Assembly (NCBI GenBank): GCA_964058805.1
Contig: CAXKVV010001704.1
Coordinates: 1 to 32,914, forward strand
Length of the DNA: 32,914 nt
Direction: 5' to 3'
Origin: Schoenoplectus triqueter
Taxonomy: Eukaryota; Streptophyta; Magnoliopsida; Poales; Cyperaceae
Both the position numbers and the translations under genes were made by a program. Of the stretch, positions 1-9,695 are shown piece after piece. The stretch's first letter is position 1. The number at the start of each line of letters is the position of its first letter. Under the pieces are notes generated by a model. That model was not told the origin of the DNA and searched no databases. It saw nothing but the letters and a program-made list of their open reading frames with translations.

Positions 1-99
1 GCAACATCCATGAAAATATCTTATACACAATCACAAGCGTGACAAATAAAAGAAAGAGTAAAAAGGAAAGAGCAAAAGATACAAATTGCAATCTAAGAG

Positions 100-640
100 T
101 CCGAGAAGCGAAACTCGAGCTCAAACAATACGGCACTGATCGTATCCAGATAGCCACGAAGGATGCTTTTGTCCTCCTCTGAAGCTGCCTCGAAGTCCAA
201 GAATTGAGAAAAGGCCCTGTCCCGAGCACTCAAGTAAATCTATAAGTTCGGGAGACATCCTGCCAGATACCCAGAGAATCCCTCAATCGACAATCGACGG
301 TCCTCTAACTCCTGCACAAGCAGTTGAGCGGGCCCGTCACTAACTCTCTTGGAGCGGAGAGTGGCACATGAGGAAAACTACTGAAGGTAGTGGAGTCGAG
401 CAGCCTCCAAATGTCTACGGAACTCATAGACCTCTAACTTGTGCTGATACACCAGGGAGCTCACATCCTGATAATACTAAGCAGCTCCTCACACCTAGAG
501 ATAAAGATACTCGAAAGATGAGGTGTAGTGAGTAGAGCTGGCGCGATTGCGTCCCGCATCAGCCCGTGTCAATCAAAAGAGACATCATTTGACAGAAAGT
601 CTAGGATCTCAAGATTCAGCGGGTAATCTCGGAAGAAGGT
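100..640 (-). pseudogene. decayed coding remnant, unknown family
   Basis: Read on the minus strand, this stretch gives long protein-like runs broken by stops and frame changes. One piece near 650-560 reads RDTFFRDYPLNLEILDFL. After a frame change, pieces such as YQHKLEVYEFRRHLEAARLH and EAASEEDKSILRGYLDTISA follow towards position 120. The composition is charged and helix-like, and the region is less AT-rich than what follows. It resembles the coiled, polar gag-like or unknown proteins of plant retroelements, but I recognise no named domain. No LTR, primer site or zinc knuckle is visible nearby. It could also be a fragment of a dead host gene. Confidence 0.35.
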
Positions 641-649
641 GTCTCGAAG

Positions 650-1240
650 TGAATCCAACTGAGTCTTTTAAGAATGTGACTGCATTTTTTTCATTTTTAA
701 AATTTGTAGTAAATATTAAATAAATCATTAAAACTATCATGATAACAGTTGTCAGGAAATCCCTCATAAATCTTAATACCATCCACTGGTTCCTTTCATT
801 TTCTAATTTGGGCCCATCAATTACCTTGTACAATGAACTTAACTTTGTATCTCGGGACCAGAAGGTACAAAATGTGGTCCACTACAGTTCAGTTCCAATA
901 GATCTGATCCAACATTATTTAGGCTCATATGTACAGTACGCCCATTTACTAGGACCAAGTTAAGTTGTATGTCATAGTTGCAGGATGGTTCTCCTTTATT
1001 TCAGCCTGCCTGATATATTTATTCATTTTATCTCTGGACCCAATCTTATCTTGAGCAAAATGGCATGCAATATTCATCATTAATTATTTTAAAACTGCAG
1101 AGAAAATTAATCTAGACAAAAGAAATCAACCACCCCAACAAATTTTAAAACCGTCTTTGCACTTGACAATTACATCATCCCATCAATTTCATACGATTCC
1201 CACCAAATTAAACCAAGAATCCAGTTCCCTACAAGAGATT
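650..1240. other. no recognisable gene
   Basis: Mixed AT-rich sequence upstream of the methyltransferase relic. Short open frames exist on both strands but none resembles a protein I know, and no clean promoter motif stands out. Confidence 0.4.
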
Positions 1241-1244
1241 GTGC

Positions 1245-1634
1245 ATGAAAATGGAGGGAAACATGGAACGAAGCTTAAAGATATATAAAGAAATGGGCTA
1301 TGAGCATCAGCTAAAAATCGTGATAGGGGATGTGCATCTCACAATCCACAAATGTGACGACGCGCAAAACCTGATTACCGGCCGAGCAATCAATGGCTCC
1401 TAGCTCTGGGACTCGGCGTTGTACCTGTTTAAGTGGATAAATGAGGCCATTGATGCCGATCAAGTTACAATTTCCGGTGCCACTGTGCTAGAACTCGGTA
1501 CTGGTACAGGCTTGCCAGACCTTTTCATGGCCGCTAAAGGGGCATCACGAGTCATCCTAACTGATTTCGGTACCTCGTGCCCATGGAGCATTAATTTGGA
1601 TACGGAACATAATTTTTTAGTTCCTTATGAATAA
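1245..1634 (+). pseudogene. METTL21-like methyltransferase, 5' exon, broken
   Basis: The frame starts at ATG 1245 (second in-frame ATG at 1251) and reads MKMEGNMERSLKIYKEMG. It reaches an in-frame TAG at 1401-1403, then continues as LWDSALYLFKWINEA and GATVLELGTGTGLPDLFMAA followed by GASRVILTD. The W-D-x-A segment and the glycine-rich ELGTGTGLP (motif I, SAM binding) followed by an acidic strand end are typical of the METTL21-type class I protein-lysine methyltransferases of plants. The TAG lies where the family normally reads straight through into the WD segment, and one C-to-T change from CAG would explain it. After roughly position 1600 the similarity ends without a clear splice donor. 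Together with the exon at 3388 this looks like a dead or dying gene. Family fairly sure; substrate unknown. Confidence 0.7.
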
Positions 1635-1639
1635 TAAGC

Positions 1640-2510
1640 ACTCAAAATAATCTTCATGGTGAATTATAACAACTATTTATATGACGGTCAGTGACAATTG
1701 CAACTCTCATCTGTGCGTCTTACTTATACACAGTGTAAGTATAAACAATTTTTAAAAACATGGTCTCCAACTCAATTTCTAAAATATATACTTTTTAATA
1801 TGAAAAAATAATTTCTCTTATTATGTTATATTAAGAAACGTGCATAGAAAAAAAAATATAAATTAAAGCAAGCTAATATTCTCCACGCACCGAACTCGAC
1901 CAAGTCAAAAAAAATTAATTACCATGACAGGTTCCAACTTCCTGTCTCAATAAAAATAGACCATTTCCGAAAAGAATTGGACTGGACCGGGTAAGAGTGT
2001 GTGAATTATTAGACCTATTCGGCCCAAAATAACATGACATGCTCCTTAGACTGGTCCCTATTTTTTTTTTTGCATTTTGAACAAGGCACGTAGGCACAAC
2101 TGATCCCTACTCACTAAAGCCTGAGACAACTATGGAAAGCATATCATAGCAAATTAACCCAAAATGGTGTTATCCTTGGTTTCTAGTCCAGTGGCATTAC
2201 CAGCGTATACATTCCAGTATGCTGCTCGGCCTAATAGATGATAGAGTGATTCACGAAAGGATTAAGTTGTGAACATAAGAAATTCTAGCAAGTTAATGTA
2301 AATTATTAAATAGTTAATTTCTTGCCTACTCCAAACCAAAAGAAATATTTTTTTTTTTTGAGTGAAGGTAGAGGCGCACTGCTCAGGGCTCTTCTTTTAT
2401 TTTTGTGCCCATGGGTTTTGAATACATTACCTCTTTAATGCCGTCCTAGTTAACTATTTGAGCTAATATAATTTGCTTAAAGGACAAATTTAAGAGAGGC
2501 TTATATACTC
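1640..2510. other. probable former intron and insertions
   Basis: Lies between the two methyltransferase exons. It is AT-rich, with a poly-T run near 2061-2071 and another near 2348-2359, followed by a less AT-rich segment (2360-2450). The middle part of the methyltransferase domain was not found here or elsewhere in the window. Confidence 0.35.
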
Positions 2511-2519
2511 ATACCCATA

Positions 2520-3080
2520 GATGTTGAATTGCATTTTGTATCGTGAATCATTATATTTTATATCGTATCGTGTATGGTATCGTATTATTAAGATATACTA
2601 AACTTGAGTTAAAACAACTAATTAGACTTATATTGTATTTTTTTCTATTTGAGAATCATTATAATATAATATTTTATCATATTTATATAGAACACTAGCA
2701 CAACATGCATGTTGTGATATGAACACTATTCTATGACAATCCAAATAACATAATACTAACAAAAAATATATTTTCTTCCAATCAACCACATATAAATTCA
2801 ATATATATTTTTAGAATGAAATACCAAATGAGAATTTAATATACATATTTATTTAATATATTAGAAAAAAATAGTTTTATATTTTTATTCAATATTTTTA
2901 GTGTCACTTATTTTCGGGTCAAGGATTTGTTAGCGATTCACTAAGGATTCGTGCAAATCCCCTCTCCATGGACAAAAAGTGCTGATTCGTATCTATTGGT
3001 CTTGAAATTGTATCGTATCGTAAGATTCGTATCTATTGGCCTCAGAATCGTATCGTATCGTAAGATTTATATCTTGAATC
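2520..3080. repeat. TATCG-rich repeat with two 40-bp tandem units
   Basis: The pentamer TATCG and its variants occur repeatedly at both ends of this stretch (about 2535-2590 and 2984-3090). At the right end two tandem 40-bp units start at 2984 and 3024, each beginning GATTCGTATCTATTGG and ending GTATCGTATCGTAA; a partial third unit follows. The two TATCG-rich ends enclose about 400 bp of AT-rich DNA, as in a degenerate non-autonomous transposon, but no target duplication was found. Confidence 0.5.
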
Positions 3081-3387
3081 GTAAGATACTAACTTCTATG
3101 TCATACCAGTCATAGAGTTATAAATTTCATAGTTCATGATGACAGATAAGCTAAGAAATTAGTGGTAATACTCATAAAATACCATCCTGATAGTATGATC
3201 GCACAGTTTAAAAAAGCTAATCTTGAATTTTCCTTCAAACAAAAATCACATTTTGGGAAGTTAAAACCTCTGCACCTTATACCAGTGAAATCTGTGTTTC
3301 TTACTGAAAATTTCATCGCAAATAATTCTGTGATTCTTTCGCCTTAATTTTTTTTTCCTGATTAACTAATCAATTATGTTACTCAAG

Positions 3388-3588
3388 GTGATGGAATTGC
3401 ATTGGGGCGAGGATGCATCGATGTTACTCTCTGATTTATTTTACGATTCAGAGGAGATGCCGGTGCTCGCAAAAACAATGACCAGCAATTGGACAGAACA
3501 AACGAGAAGTTACGCTGCAAGTGAGGTTAGAGATGGAATTGAGGAGTGTTTGAAGGTGTCAAGACAGATATCCTCTGTGGTAGTGTAA
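3388..3588 (+). pseudogene. METTL21-like methyltransferase, 3' exon
   Basis: A splice-acceptor-like CTCAAG precedes position 3388. The frame then reads VMELHWGEDAS, LSDLFYDSEEMPVLAKTM and YAASEVRDGIEECLKV, ending at TAA 3586-3588. This matches the C-terminal half of the same plant methyltransferase family: the strand ending in WGED, the SDxFYDxEEM motif after motif IV, and the AASEVRxGxEECL helix. The exon is in the same orientation as the 1245-1634 exon and almost certainly belongs to the same former gene, but the segment joining motif I to this exon is missing. The last codons (ISSVVV and stop) fall inside the inverted repeat that starts at 3570, so the natural C-terminus has been cut off by that element. 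Whether a shortened transcript is still made cannot be judged here. Confidence 0.7.
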
Positions 3589-3725
3589 ATTGTACAGTGG
3601 TCAGTTGAAGTGATATGAACCGTTCAAAATCACTCAGTACGGATCTTGATGCTGCCCTATACTGTAGCAATAGAAAAAAAATCTGCCGACTTTATACTTT
3701 ACAGTAGCCGCCCACCACAGAGGAT
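3570..3725. mobile_element. small 12-bp terminal-inverted-repeat element
   Basis: ATCCTCTGTGGT at 3570-3581 is a perfect inverted match of ACCACAGAGGAT at 3714-3725. The repeat continues loosely inward (GTGTAAA on the left against TTTACAGTAG on the right). The 156-bp unit sits exactly at the end of the methyltransferase reading frame and supplies its stop codon. No convincing target duplication is visible, so the superfamily is unassigned. Confidence 0.5.
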
Positions 3726-3821
3726 GTGAACTCCAAGACAGGAGGGGTTTGTACTTTAGGATGTTGTGCTAAAAACACGGCCTTTGTTTCACGACTCAGC
3801 AGAGATTGGCATGTTTGTGGT

Positions 3822-4182
3822 CAGGCAGGATTTTGATAAAGGGAGTCATAATTGGATTCAGTATTTTATTGGATTTAAATTCATTAATTAATCGGGTATT
3901 AAGTAAAAATATTAAAATAATATTTTTTATATATTAAAAATAAAATAAAAATTAAAGTCAAAATAATAATAATCATAGCGATAAAGAAATTTTTTCTTTA
4001 TGAGACTTCATATTTAAAGTTTTTATATAATTATTTCATTATTTATGATATTAATTTTTTTCTCAATTAAAATTAATCAAACAATCCAGGGGGTCAGAAA
4101 TTTAATCCAGAGGGGATCAAATTGACAAAATTTAAGGCTAAAAGCACTATTTTTCAAAATCCGACAATTGAATCCGCCTTTA
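3822..4182. mobile_element. hAT-type MITE, copy 1 (361 bp)
   Basis: The 8-bp sequence TTTGTGGT stands directly before (3814-3821) and after (4183-4190) this unit, as expected for a hAT-superfamily target duplication. The ends are degenerate inverted repeats (CAGGCAGGATTTTGA on the left, AATCCGCCTTTA on the right). The inside is collinear with the element at 9242-9687: shared landmarks are AATCGGGTA, ATAATTATTTCATTA, a CCAGGGGG block and TATTTTTCAAAATCC. No coding capacity. It appears older than the second copy because its ends are more diverged. Confidence 0.75.
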
Positions 4183-4190
4183 TTTGTGGT

Positions 4191-4615
4191 GTTTGAAGTT
4201 TCACGTATGAATTTTACAGCATTGAACTCGGGAATTGAAGGTTTTCTTTTTTCTTGGAACTAATTTAGGACTGATTTTTAACATAATTTAATTCAAGAGA
4301 ACTATACTGCTGATTTTCTAGATCAAATCAAGGTATAAATCTTGTAAGTTACAAGCAAATTATGGTGTTGATCTCCTAATGAATGAAGTTTGATAAGAAT
4401 TTTTGTTTGTCATTTAAAAGATAAATTTTATTTGATTAGGTGTTGTTGAATTTTTATAGAACAAAAATGAGGAAATTTTTAATGATTTCTCATATGTGTA
4501 ATGGTTGTATCTGATATTTTATTTTGAAATATTTTGTCATGATTATAAAGAAAATTGTATTATATGTATACTTTTAATTAATATTACATAACTTCGTTAC
4601 TTCAGTTCATGTGAA
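4191..4615. other. no recognisable gene
   Basis: AT-rich spacer between the hAT-type MITE and the Copia wreck. Nothing identifiable. Confidence 0.4.
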
Positions 4616-4771
4616 TAAATTAAAATTTTATTTTGGCTTATTTGGCTTGGTTGTAATTCGGTTGATAAATTTTGTTTGGTTGGATCAGTTGTGTTTATAC
4701 AAACTGAATAAAACTGTGGTTCCACAATGTTTAGTTCGGTTTGAACCGAACCAACCGTTTGCATACCCCTA
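4616..4771. repeat. AACCGAAC-type dispersed repeat, copy 1
   Basis: Contains GGTTTGAACCGAACCAACCG followed by CATACCCCTAG. The same motif order ends the repeat at 9096 (GGTTTGAACTGAATCAACCA, then CACACCCCTATG). The TAGGGGTGT-type end is common among plant hAT-like non-autonomous repeats. The right end abuts the broken Copia RNase H frame at 4772, so this repeat, or a deletion next to it, cut off the 3' part of that Copia element. Confidence 0.45.
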
Positions 4772-5155
4772 GTTGTGCCTCACATGAAGAATGTATATGT
4801 TGAGGTGCTCTTTTGATCATCGATATCACCGCATCAGTCATTATCCATATAAACTGTAAGTTCAAATTTATTAGTCTTTTTGTAGAACAACTAAGTCCTA
4901 TGTCCATTTCTCATATCTAATAATCCTCTTCATTGCTTTTAAGTGAAAGTATCTTAGGTTCTCTATAAATCAGCTTGAAATCCTGACGTCAAATGTAATG
5001 TCAGACCTTGTACAAGTCTGATAGGTGTTTGAATCCACAACTTCTCCTCTCTCACATTTGAAGAGTTTAGCATCGAATTTCATCGGTGTCGCTATCGAAT
5101 TATAATTAGACATCCCAAACTTTTAAAAAATTTCTCGGACATACACTCAGTGAGG
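4772..5155 (-). pseudogene. Copia RT C-terminus and RNase H fragment
   Basis: On the minus strand from about 5150 down, the frame reads YVREI, a stop, KFGMSNYNSIATPMKFDAKL, then GEVVDSNTYQ, a degraded TRSDITFDV segment and FHLKAMKRIIRY. Near 4840-4780 it reads GDIDDQKSTSTYTFFM. These are the C-terminal reverse transcriptase segment and the start of RNase H of Ty1/Copia retrotransposons. Stops and frame changes interrupt it and it ends abruptly at about 4772. Orientation and order match the gag-integrase fragment at 6345-7961, so both are probably parts of one minus-strand element. Confidence 0.8.
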
Positions 5156-6025
5156 TACGAGGATATGAGCAATGTCATATAGTGTACATCTTAGTAAAAT
5201 TAAGTGTCCTCCGACTAATGATGCGTAAGTAGATATGAAAATGATATTATATGATTCTGCTATTGGCTCTATAATCTACACTATGAGATCTACTTGATAT
5301 CTCTCATGCTTTGAGCTTAAAAAGTAGATATTATATAAATTTCAATAAGACTCACTAGGAAACTGTCAAAAATATCTTAAAATACCAGAGAAGGATTAAG
5401 AAGAGATTCCTAGTATATGATAGGAAAATCGAACTCATTGTAAAGGGTTACACCCGATACTAATTTTTGATCTGAACCTAATGACTTGAAATCACAGTCA
5501 GGTTATGTGTTTATTCTCAATGGAGGTAAGTTGAAAATTTATAAATAAGAGGCCACATCGGATTCAGACACTAAGACTGAATACATTGTTGCATCTGAGG
5601 CAGCAAAAGAGGGATGTTAGACATGAAAGTTCATCGCTGAGTTTGATATGATGGCTAGCACTAATGGATCGATTGAGATCTATTATGACAATAATGGTGT
5701 AATCACATAAGCAAAGGAGTCAAGATCACACAAAAAGTCAAAGCATATTCTACAACATTATCATCTCATCCGTGAGATTGTCCAGCAAGGAGATGTTATG
5801 ATTTACAAGGTAGACACAGAAATGAACACAAATAATTCACTAACAAAGTCTTTGTCTTTGGCCAAGCATATGATGCATTCTACCTCCATTGATATTGTAC
5901 GTATGTGTGATTGACTTTGATTTGAGGCTATACATTTACTTTTCATATGATAATTTGTATTTTGTACTGACTACTTGTTTAAAGTCAATGGATGATTAAC
6001 TCTAGTTCAAGTGAGAGATTATTAG
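5156..6025 (+). pseudogene. Copia RT C-terminus to RNase H, plus strand
   Basis: The plus strand gives LSKIKCPPTND, then DSAIGSIIYTM, HALSLKSRYY, ETVKNILKYQRR, ELIVKGYT, QSGYVFILNGG, TKTEYIVASEAAKEG, KSKHILQHYHLIREIVQQGD and NNSLTKSLSLAKH. This is the collinear RT thumb and RNase H region of a Ty1/Copia element. Several stops and frame changes make it non-functional. After the last codons comes non-coding sequence and a purine-rich tract (AAGTGAGAGATTATTAG at 6009-6025), which resembles the polypurine tract usual before a 3' LTR. The 5' side begins in mid-RT, so this is a truncated copy, opposite in direction to the Copia pieces on either side. Confidence 0.85.
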
Positions 6026-6334
6026 TGATGTGTCATAAACTCAAATCATTTAATAACTTATTTAGTTTATTAGTGAATGTTTGTAACATTTTATTACTTG
6101 AGTTCATATATTTTATAGATCATTCAGGTTTATGACTTGAATTGTAGAATTCCCTTGATAAAATAAATATGACTAATTTAAAATATCTTTGATCTTGATA
6201 ATGAGTAAGGAACACTAATTAATTTTTATAAGATTAGTGTGTGAAGTAGATGTTAATCAAGTTCTGCAGTTTACTCGATAAGGCTTTATCGATCTAATCA
6301 CACAACTCGATAAGGATTTATACATTCCACTTCA
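6026..6334 (+). repeat. probable 3' LTR of the plus-strand Copia fragment
   Basis: Begins TGATGTGTCA directly after the polypurine tract and could end at TTCA (6331-6334), giving the TG...CA form and about 309 bp. There is no second LTR in the window to compare, so the end point is a proposal. Confidence 0.5.
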
Positions 6335-6344
6335 GCAAATTCGT

Positions 6345-7961
6345 CATTATCTGTACTCTGGTGATATAGTCCAAGACTCCTTTGTTTTGAACATTGGTCT
6401 TATCATGCCGAAAATTGTTTGATTCCTTCGGCCTTTGACTCCATATTGTTGTGGTGCGAATTATGCTGTCAAAATTATGCGGATTTCATGATTATTACAG
6501 TATGATTTAAACTCATTGGATATGTATTCTCCACTTTGTCTAATCTCAGAGATCTTATGTCTTTTTTCATTATTTTTTCAACCATGACCTTTAATTTTTT
6601 TAAAGGTCTCAAATGTCTCAGATTTATTCCCAATGAAGTACACCTACTTTCTCAAAAAAATCATTGATGAAGGTGATGAAATATTTCTTCCCACTAAATG
6701 AGTCTGAGGTGATTGGTCCACATATGTCGATATAGATCAATTCGAGATGTCTCTTTGTCAAATACTTTGACTTCCTAAATTATCTTCTCATTTATTTTTT
6801 TTATCACATACCCTTCACAAAAATTATTTTCCAACTCGAAGTTCAACAGTCCTTGCACTGATGCTTCTTGACAAGATCTCTAAGGACATTGTACCCTAGA
6901 TGTCTAAGTCTCATGTGCCAAAACTAGGCTTCATCTTTCTTATTTACCTTCAGATATTTTTTTCTCGATCCTTTCAGATTCAACTTAACACATCATATTC
7001 TCCCTTATTACGACTCGAGCGATATCTCTCTCGGTTATCCTTCAAATATAGACTTCTCTTCTTCATGAAGATTTTGAACCCTTTTTCAGTTAGTTCATGC
7101 TTAGATGTTGCTTCTGATCTCTAAAATGTACTAGACATCTTCTACCATCCCGAGTTTCTTATTCTTTAAGAGAAACTTCATCGATCATTTTTCTTCAACC
7201 TCTACCTTGGAGGCATCTCTAAATAAGACTATTCCACCTAACTCAGTCATCTCGGCAAACAAATGTTTGTGATCGGTCATGTGATTGTTGGCTCCGATGA
7301 TGAGATACCACACAATATCGCTTCTCAATGTTGAAGCAGTGTATGCTATCAGTAATACTTTTTCTTCTACTACCTCAACGTAATAAGTTTTGCCTTCTAC
7401 TTTCTTTTTCACTCAGCAAACTTGAACATAATGCCCGTACTTCTCGTAATTATAGCAATTTATATTGGATTACCTTCTACCTTGTTGGCTTTTCCCTTGT
7501 CCTCATGAGGTTGGACTTGACTGTCTTGATTGGCTTGATTCTCCTCGGCCATGTTGTTGTCCCTTCTTGACATACAACGTCTTCTCTCTGAGGACTATCT
7601 TGGCTTGCGAGGCCTTTTGTAGAGAATCTTTTTTTTTAATTTCTTTCTCTGCTCATGTGATAAGAGTATGATGATAAATTCATCAACAATGAACTCAGTT
7701 AGGTTATTCAACTTTATCTACTCTTTGATATAGGATGTAGAGAGTTGTCTTGTCCATTATTTTTATCCTTTAGCAGTTTCAGCTACTGCACAGTCATGAA
7801 ACCAATATTTTCAGACTCAACATATCAATCTTGACTATTTTCCATACATCTTACGCTCCAAGCAAGACTCTAATATGTATGCTATAGTTATCATAGTTCA
7901 ACTTTGTCAAGTTGAGCACTGTAATTCCAAATGAACTATTTTTGAATCCAATCATTAATTT
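6345..7961 (-). pseudogene. Copia gag, protease and integrase fragment
   Basis: Read on the minus strand from 7961 downward. A gag-like tail includes LLSHEQRKKLKKK, followed by a zinc-knuckle remnant CYNYEKYGHYVQVC near 7455-7410 in which the second cysteine of CX2C is tyrosine. Then comes the pre-integrase/protease part WYLIIGANNHMTDHKHLF in the open frame 7412-7185; the usual catalytic Asp-Ser-Gly reads IIG, so the protease is dead. Further on, near 6740-6650, is the integrase core LELIYIDICGPITSDSF and KKYFITFIN. Near 6450-6375 is a segment corresponding to the ERKNRT region. The order gag-PR-INT identifies Ty1/Copia. Integrase ends near 6345, where the opposite-strand Copia fragment begins; integrase C-terminus and RT N-terminus are missing. 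Confidence 0.85.
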
Positions 7962-7969
7962 TGATACCA
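7962..7969 (-). other. primer binding site of minus-strand Copia
   Basis: The minus strand reads TTGGTATCAA here; TGGTATCA complements the 3' end of initiator methionine tRNA, the usual Copia primer. Its place just upstream of gag and next to the presumed LTR fits. Confidence 0.65.
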
Positions 7970-8346
7970 ATTTATTATTTTAAAGTCCTTTAGATTTATC
8001 CTCAAAATTTATCCTAAACTCTTTGAACCTAAAATACAATCTCAAGGTCTATCGTAGATGTTCACTCAAACTCTCAAGAACAACTGATGAACAAAATTAA
8101 ATAAGAATAAAAATAATTTCACAGATCTAGGATAAGGAACATAGTGCTCTGAATATTATTTTTTTATATTTTAATTGAAAGTTATATGTATGTGATCTCT
8201 TTTTTTTACTCTACATATTTATTTATACGTGCATTAATTATACTTCTATTTATACATGTCTAATCTAGTTTAGTTTAGATACACAACATTAATTTTCAGT
8301 CATACTTTAGTCAAATTCATGTCCCTTCTGAGCTGTCTCTGAAACA
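7970..8346 (-). repeat. probable 5' LTR of minus-strand Copia
   Basis: The non-coding stretch upstream of the primer site. On the minus strand it could start at TGTTTCAGAG (8346). The end next to the primer site lacks a clear CA. No second LTR copy is present, because the element's 3' side is cut at 4772. Boundaries are tentative. Confidence 0.4.
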
Positions 8347-8599
8347 ATTGATGAATGTTAGAATACTCGAGGACCATCTCGAGCTACTTGCTTAGTTTGA
8401 CCTTACTGTTGTTTCTTTAAATTAGGGGTTGTTGAGGTCAACTTCTCGAGATCTTGACTTTTTGAGATTGGGATTTGGAGTTTACAACTTCCAAAATACA
8501 ATAGCTATCAAATATTAGGTCAAATCTAATAGTTGCTTATGATTTGTCACTGTTTTAGAGAAATAAGAAAACTAAAATCAAGGTGCAATATCTTAAAAA

Positions 8600-9096
8600 G
8601 TTTTGAGGCCCGTAGGAAGTTTGTGATTGGTTTTGAACTAAATCGTTAAATTCTAGATTATTTGGTCTGATTTTTCGTTTCAAAAATTTTGGTTCGATTG
8701 AAATTTTAGCCAGATTGATTTGTATTCTTTGGTTCGGTTTATATTTTTCTAAATTAGATAAATTGAATGGTCTAAAATTCATTTTACTTTGTATAAATAA
8801 GGATAATATAAAACGTAATATATTTATTTTTTATAGGTTTTATTTAGTTAATTATTTTTTTAAACTATTTATTTCTTCTATCAATTTGTATAACTATCGA
8901 TATCTTCATTCCTCTTTATCTAATATAATTTTGATTTATCTAAATAAATCAAATAAAATTTCAGTTTATTCGATTTTTTATTTATTCGGTTCATATTTTT
9001 ATAAATTTATTTCGGCTCATAATTTAACAAACCGAATAAAACTTTGAATGAATGTATTTATTTCGGTTTGAACTGAATCAACCAATTACACACCCC
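8600..9096. repeat. AACCGAAC-type dispersed repeat, copy 2
   Basis: Repeated GGTTCGGTTT/GGTTTGAAC motifs, AACCGAATAAAACTTTGAAT, and a right end GGTTTGAACTGAATCAACCA followed by CACACCCCTATG. It shares motif order and orientation with 4616-4771. The AT-rich open frame inside (8715-9047) is compositional, not a gene. The left boundary is uncertain. Confidence 0.45.
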
Positions 9097-9241
9097 TATG
9101 AACAACTGAAGGTTTATGTCTAATTTTACTTTTTACAACTAATACTTTGTATCCATTTTTGGAATCTTTACAGGTCAGTTTTATTAAACATTTATGTTTT
9201 CCTAGCGTTATAATTACAATACTGCAGTCGTTCCCTCTGTT

Positions 9242-9687
9242 CAGTGGCGGATCTAGGATTTTGATTAGGGGGGGCAATTATCGGATTGTAATGGTTTATC
9301 GGGTTCAAACCCATTAACTAATCGGGTACTAAATAAAAAAATTAATAATTTAATATATATACTTAACTAATAATTTTTTTATTAAATAATAATATTTTAT
9401 ATATTAAAATAATAATAAAATAAAGCTCAAAGTAATAGATAATCAAGTTGATGAACAAAGTTTTCGACTAAGTAACTTTATATTTTGATATCTTTGCATA
9501 ATTATTTCATTATGTACGGTATTAAATATTTTTTTCTCAATAAAAATAACCAGACAATTCAGGGGGGGCAAAAAAAATTTCCAGGGGGGGGGGGGGGGGG
9601 GGCAATTACCGAAAAGCATTATTTTTCAAAATCCAGGGGGGCACGTGCCCCCCCCCCCCCCCCCGGATTATATTGGGTCCGCCAGTG
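9242..9687. mobile_element. hAT-type MITE, copy 2 (446 bp) with G19/C17 tracts
   Basis: An exact 8-bp duplication CCTCTGTT lies at 9234-9241 and 9688-9695. The ends are inverted repeats: CAGTGGCGGA on the left, TCCGCCAGTG on the right, one mismatch. Length 446 bp, no coding capacity. The interior is collinear with 3822-4182. Near the right end are a run of 19 G (9584-9602) and a run of 17 C (9648-9664), about 45 bp apart and able to pair; the older copy has only short G blocks there. The 8-bp duplication and CAGTGGCGGA-type end place it in the hAT superfamily. Confidence 0.88.
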
Positions 9688-9695
9688 CCTCTGTT

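Noticed and set aside
739..963. 74-codon plus-strand frame
   Set aside because: No resemblance to a known protein, no splice or promoter context; overlaps an equally long minus-strand frame.
6900..7671. Plus-strand frames of 68-80 codons
   Set aside because: Antisense of the minus-strand Copia gag and protease region.
4772..7961. Possible endogenous pararetrovirus origin of the RT fragments
   Set aside because: The gag-protease-integrase order, initiator-tRNA primer site and RNase H motifs fit Ty1/Copia retrotransposons; no movement or coat protein signs.
8715..9047. 110-codon open frame
   Set aside because: Extremely AT-rich, Ile/Tyr/Phe/Asn-dominated, lying within a dispersed repeat; no family resemblance.
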